A stretch of 9,454 bases of DNA, taken from contig JALWNJ010000408.1 of NCBI GenBank assembly GCA_026995955.1, positions 1 to 9,454 of the forward strand. Direction: 5' to 3'. The translations under genes were made by a program, and so were the position numbers. The stretch comes from Gammaproteobacteria bacterium (GTDB taxonomy: Bacteria; Pseudomonadota; Gammaproteobacteria; J044). Under the pieces are notes generated by a model. The model was given only the letters and a program-made list of their open reading frames with translations, searched no databases and was not told the origin of the DNA. Below, in pieces: positions 8,543-9,454 of this stretch. Positions within the stretch are counted from its first letter, which is position 1, and each line of letters starts with the position of its first letter.

Positions 8543-9090
8543 GCCTCCTCCCCCAGCAGCGCATCGGCGAAGGCCGCCAGATCGTCGTACACCGGCACCC
8601 CTTCGGGCACCCGCCCGCTGGCCAGGCTGCGCTCGCCCTTGCCGGTGCGTACCAGCACCGCCGGCACCCCGGCCGCGGCCGCGGCCTCCAGGTCGCGCAC
8701 GGAGTCCCCCACCACCAGCGCCCGCTCCGGCGCCACGCCGAAACGCGCCAGCAGGCGCTCGATCATGCCCGGCAACGGCTTGCGGCAGTCGCAGCCATCG
8801 TCCGGGCCATGCGGGCAGTATTCGATGGCGGCCACCTCGCCGCCGCGCATGGCCAACAGGCGGCGCAGCTTGTCGTGCATCGCCTCCAGCTCGGCCAGGT
8901 CATAGTAGCCACGGGCGATGCCGGACTGGTTGGTGGCCACGGCCAGCGGCACCCCGGCCCGATGCAGGCGCGCCATGGCCTCCAGGCTGCCGGGGATCGG
9001 CACCCATTGGTCCACGCTGCGGATGTAGTTGTCGGAATCCTCGTTGATGACCCCGTCGCGATCGAGGATCAGCAGTGCCGGCAGGGCCAT
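8539..9090 (-). CDS. gmhB: D-glycero-beta-D-manno-heptose 1,7-bisphosphate 7-phosphatase
   Basis: GmhB is a cytosolic HAD-superfamily phosphatase that removes the 7-phosphate of heptose bisphosphate in the ADP-heptose pathway for the LPS inner core. The 183 residues match the family. DRDGVIN (10-16) carries nucleophile D10 and acid/base D12. TNQSGIARG is at 53-61. The zinc-binding loop C92-P-H94 ... C100-D-C102 is followed by RKP (103-105). The Mg-binding GDSVRD is at 128-133. All key residues are intact. The ATG follows the glyS stop by 3 nt, with AGGT about 8 nt upstream inside the glyS end. The glyS-gmhB-plsC order is common in gammaproteobacteria. The histidinol-phosphatase HAD relatives look similar, but the zinc loop and context favour GmhB. 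Confidence 0.94.
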   Translation of the reverse strand: MALPALLILDRDGVINEDSDNYIRSVDQWVPIPGSLEAMARLHRAGVPLAVATNQSGIARGYYDLAELEAMHDKLRRLLAMRGGEVAAIEYCPHGPDDGCDCRKPLPGMIERLLARFGVAPERALVVGDSVRDLEAAAAAGVPAVLVRTGKGERSLASGRVPEGVPVYDDLAAFADALLGEEA

Positions 9091-9093
9091 GGC

Positions 9094-9454
9094 TCAGACC
9101 TGCAGCTGGGCGATGTCGGCCACCGCCAGGAACAGTCCCTGCAGGCGCCGCAGCAGGGCCAGGCGGTTGCGGCGCAGGGCCGCGTCCTCGGCCATCACCA
9201 TCACCTCGTCGAAGAAGCGATCCACCACCGGGCGCAGCTCGGCCAGGCGTTCCAGCGCCGCCTGGTACTCGCCCTCGTCGAACAGCGGGGCCACGGCATT
9301 GGCCACGCGGTCGACCTCCAGCGCCAGCGCGCGCTCGGCCTCCTCGCGCAGCAGATCACCGTCCACGGCCTCGGGGATCGCCTCGCCGGCCTCGCGCGCC
9401 TTGCGCAGGATGTTGCCGATGCGCTTGTTGGCGGCGGCCAGGGCCTCGGCCTCG
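9094..9454 (-). CDS. glyS: Glycyl-tRNA synthetase beta subunit, C-terminal part (5' truncated by window)
   Basis: Only about the last 119 codons are in the window; the frame is open to the right edge. The C-terminus of GlyS is recognisable from LAAANKRIGNIL, then LRPVVDRFFDEVMVMAED, LRRNRLALLRRL and a final FLAVADIAQLQV. This is the helical C-terminal, DALR-like anticodon-binding region. With GlyQ, GlyS forms the heterotetrameric ligase that charges tRNA-Gly. An in-frame GTG at 9366 could be mistaken for a start, but upstream codons continue the family pattern (NKRIGNILRKA), so this is an internal codon. The stop is 3 nt before gmhB. The operon promoter and glyQ must lie to the right, outside the window. 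Confidence 0.95.
   Translation of the reverse strand, partial: EAEALAAANKRIGNILRKAREAGEAIPEAVDGDLLREEAERALALEVDRVANAVAPLFDEGEYQAALERLAELRPVVDRFFDEVMVMAEDAALRRNRLALLRRLQGLFLAVADIAQLQV

Overview
The window is a compact, high-GC chromosomal segment of housekeeping genes. Very strong family matches (biosynthetic arginine decarboxylase SpeA, YcgL, the glyS-gmhB-plsC order, a PAS/GGDEF/EAL regulator, a DUF3579 protein) point to a gammaproteobacterium. The GC richness and gene mix would fit a Chromatiales/Ectothiorhodospiraceae-type organism, but the genus is inference only. No mobile element, CRISPR array, tRNA, rRNA or phage signature was seen, and nearly all of the DNA is coding.

Left part (1-3389), minus strand: a leftward cluster speA -> three-TM protein with a possible Sm-like barrel -> ycgL. 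The first pair is coupled by overlapping stop/start codons and the second pair is 2 nt apart. After a 116-nt gap, another minus-strand gene begins at position 32 and runs off the left edge; only about ten codons are visible.

Middle part (3390-4934), plus strand: speE starts 76 nt from speA and diverges from it, so the arginine -> agmatine enzyme and the aminopropyltransferase share one short control region. A stand-alone two-CBS-domain protein follows behind its own putative promoter and ends at a GC-rich hairpin terminator. That hairpin also faces the convergent DUF3579 gene.

Right-centre (4935-7786): the small DUF3579 gene (minus) diverges from a large soluble PAS-PAS-PAS-GGDEF-EAL protein (plus) predicted to control cyclic di-GMP. 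DUF3579 has the clearest sigma70-type promoter in the window (TTGACG - 18 nt - TATAAA).

Right end (7769-9454), minus strand: the 3' end of glyS (glycyl-tRNA synthetase beta), gmhB (heptose bisphosphate phosphatase, LPS core precursor) and plsC (lysophosphatidate acyltransferase) form a tight operon. The plsC 3' end overlaps the 3' end of the GGDEF/EAL gene by 18 bp. Together the genes cover polyamine synthesis, envelope lipid and LPS precursors, translation, and second-messenger signalling. I did not find a clearly new system. The least explained item is the membrane protein between speA and ycgL.
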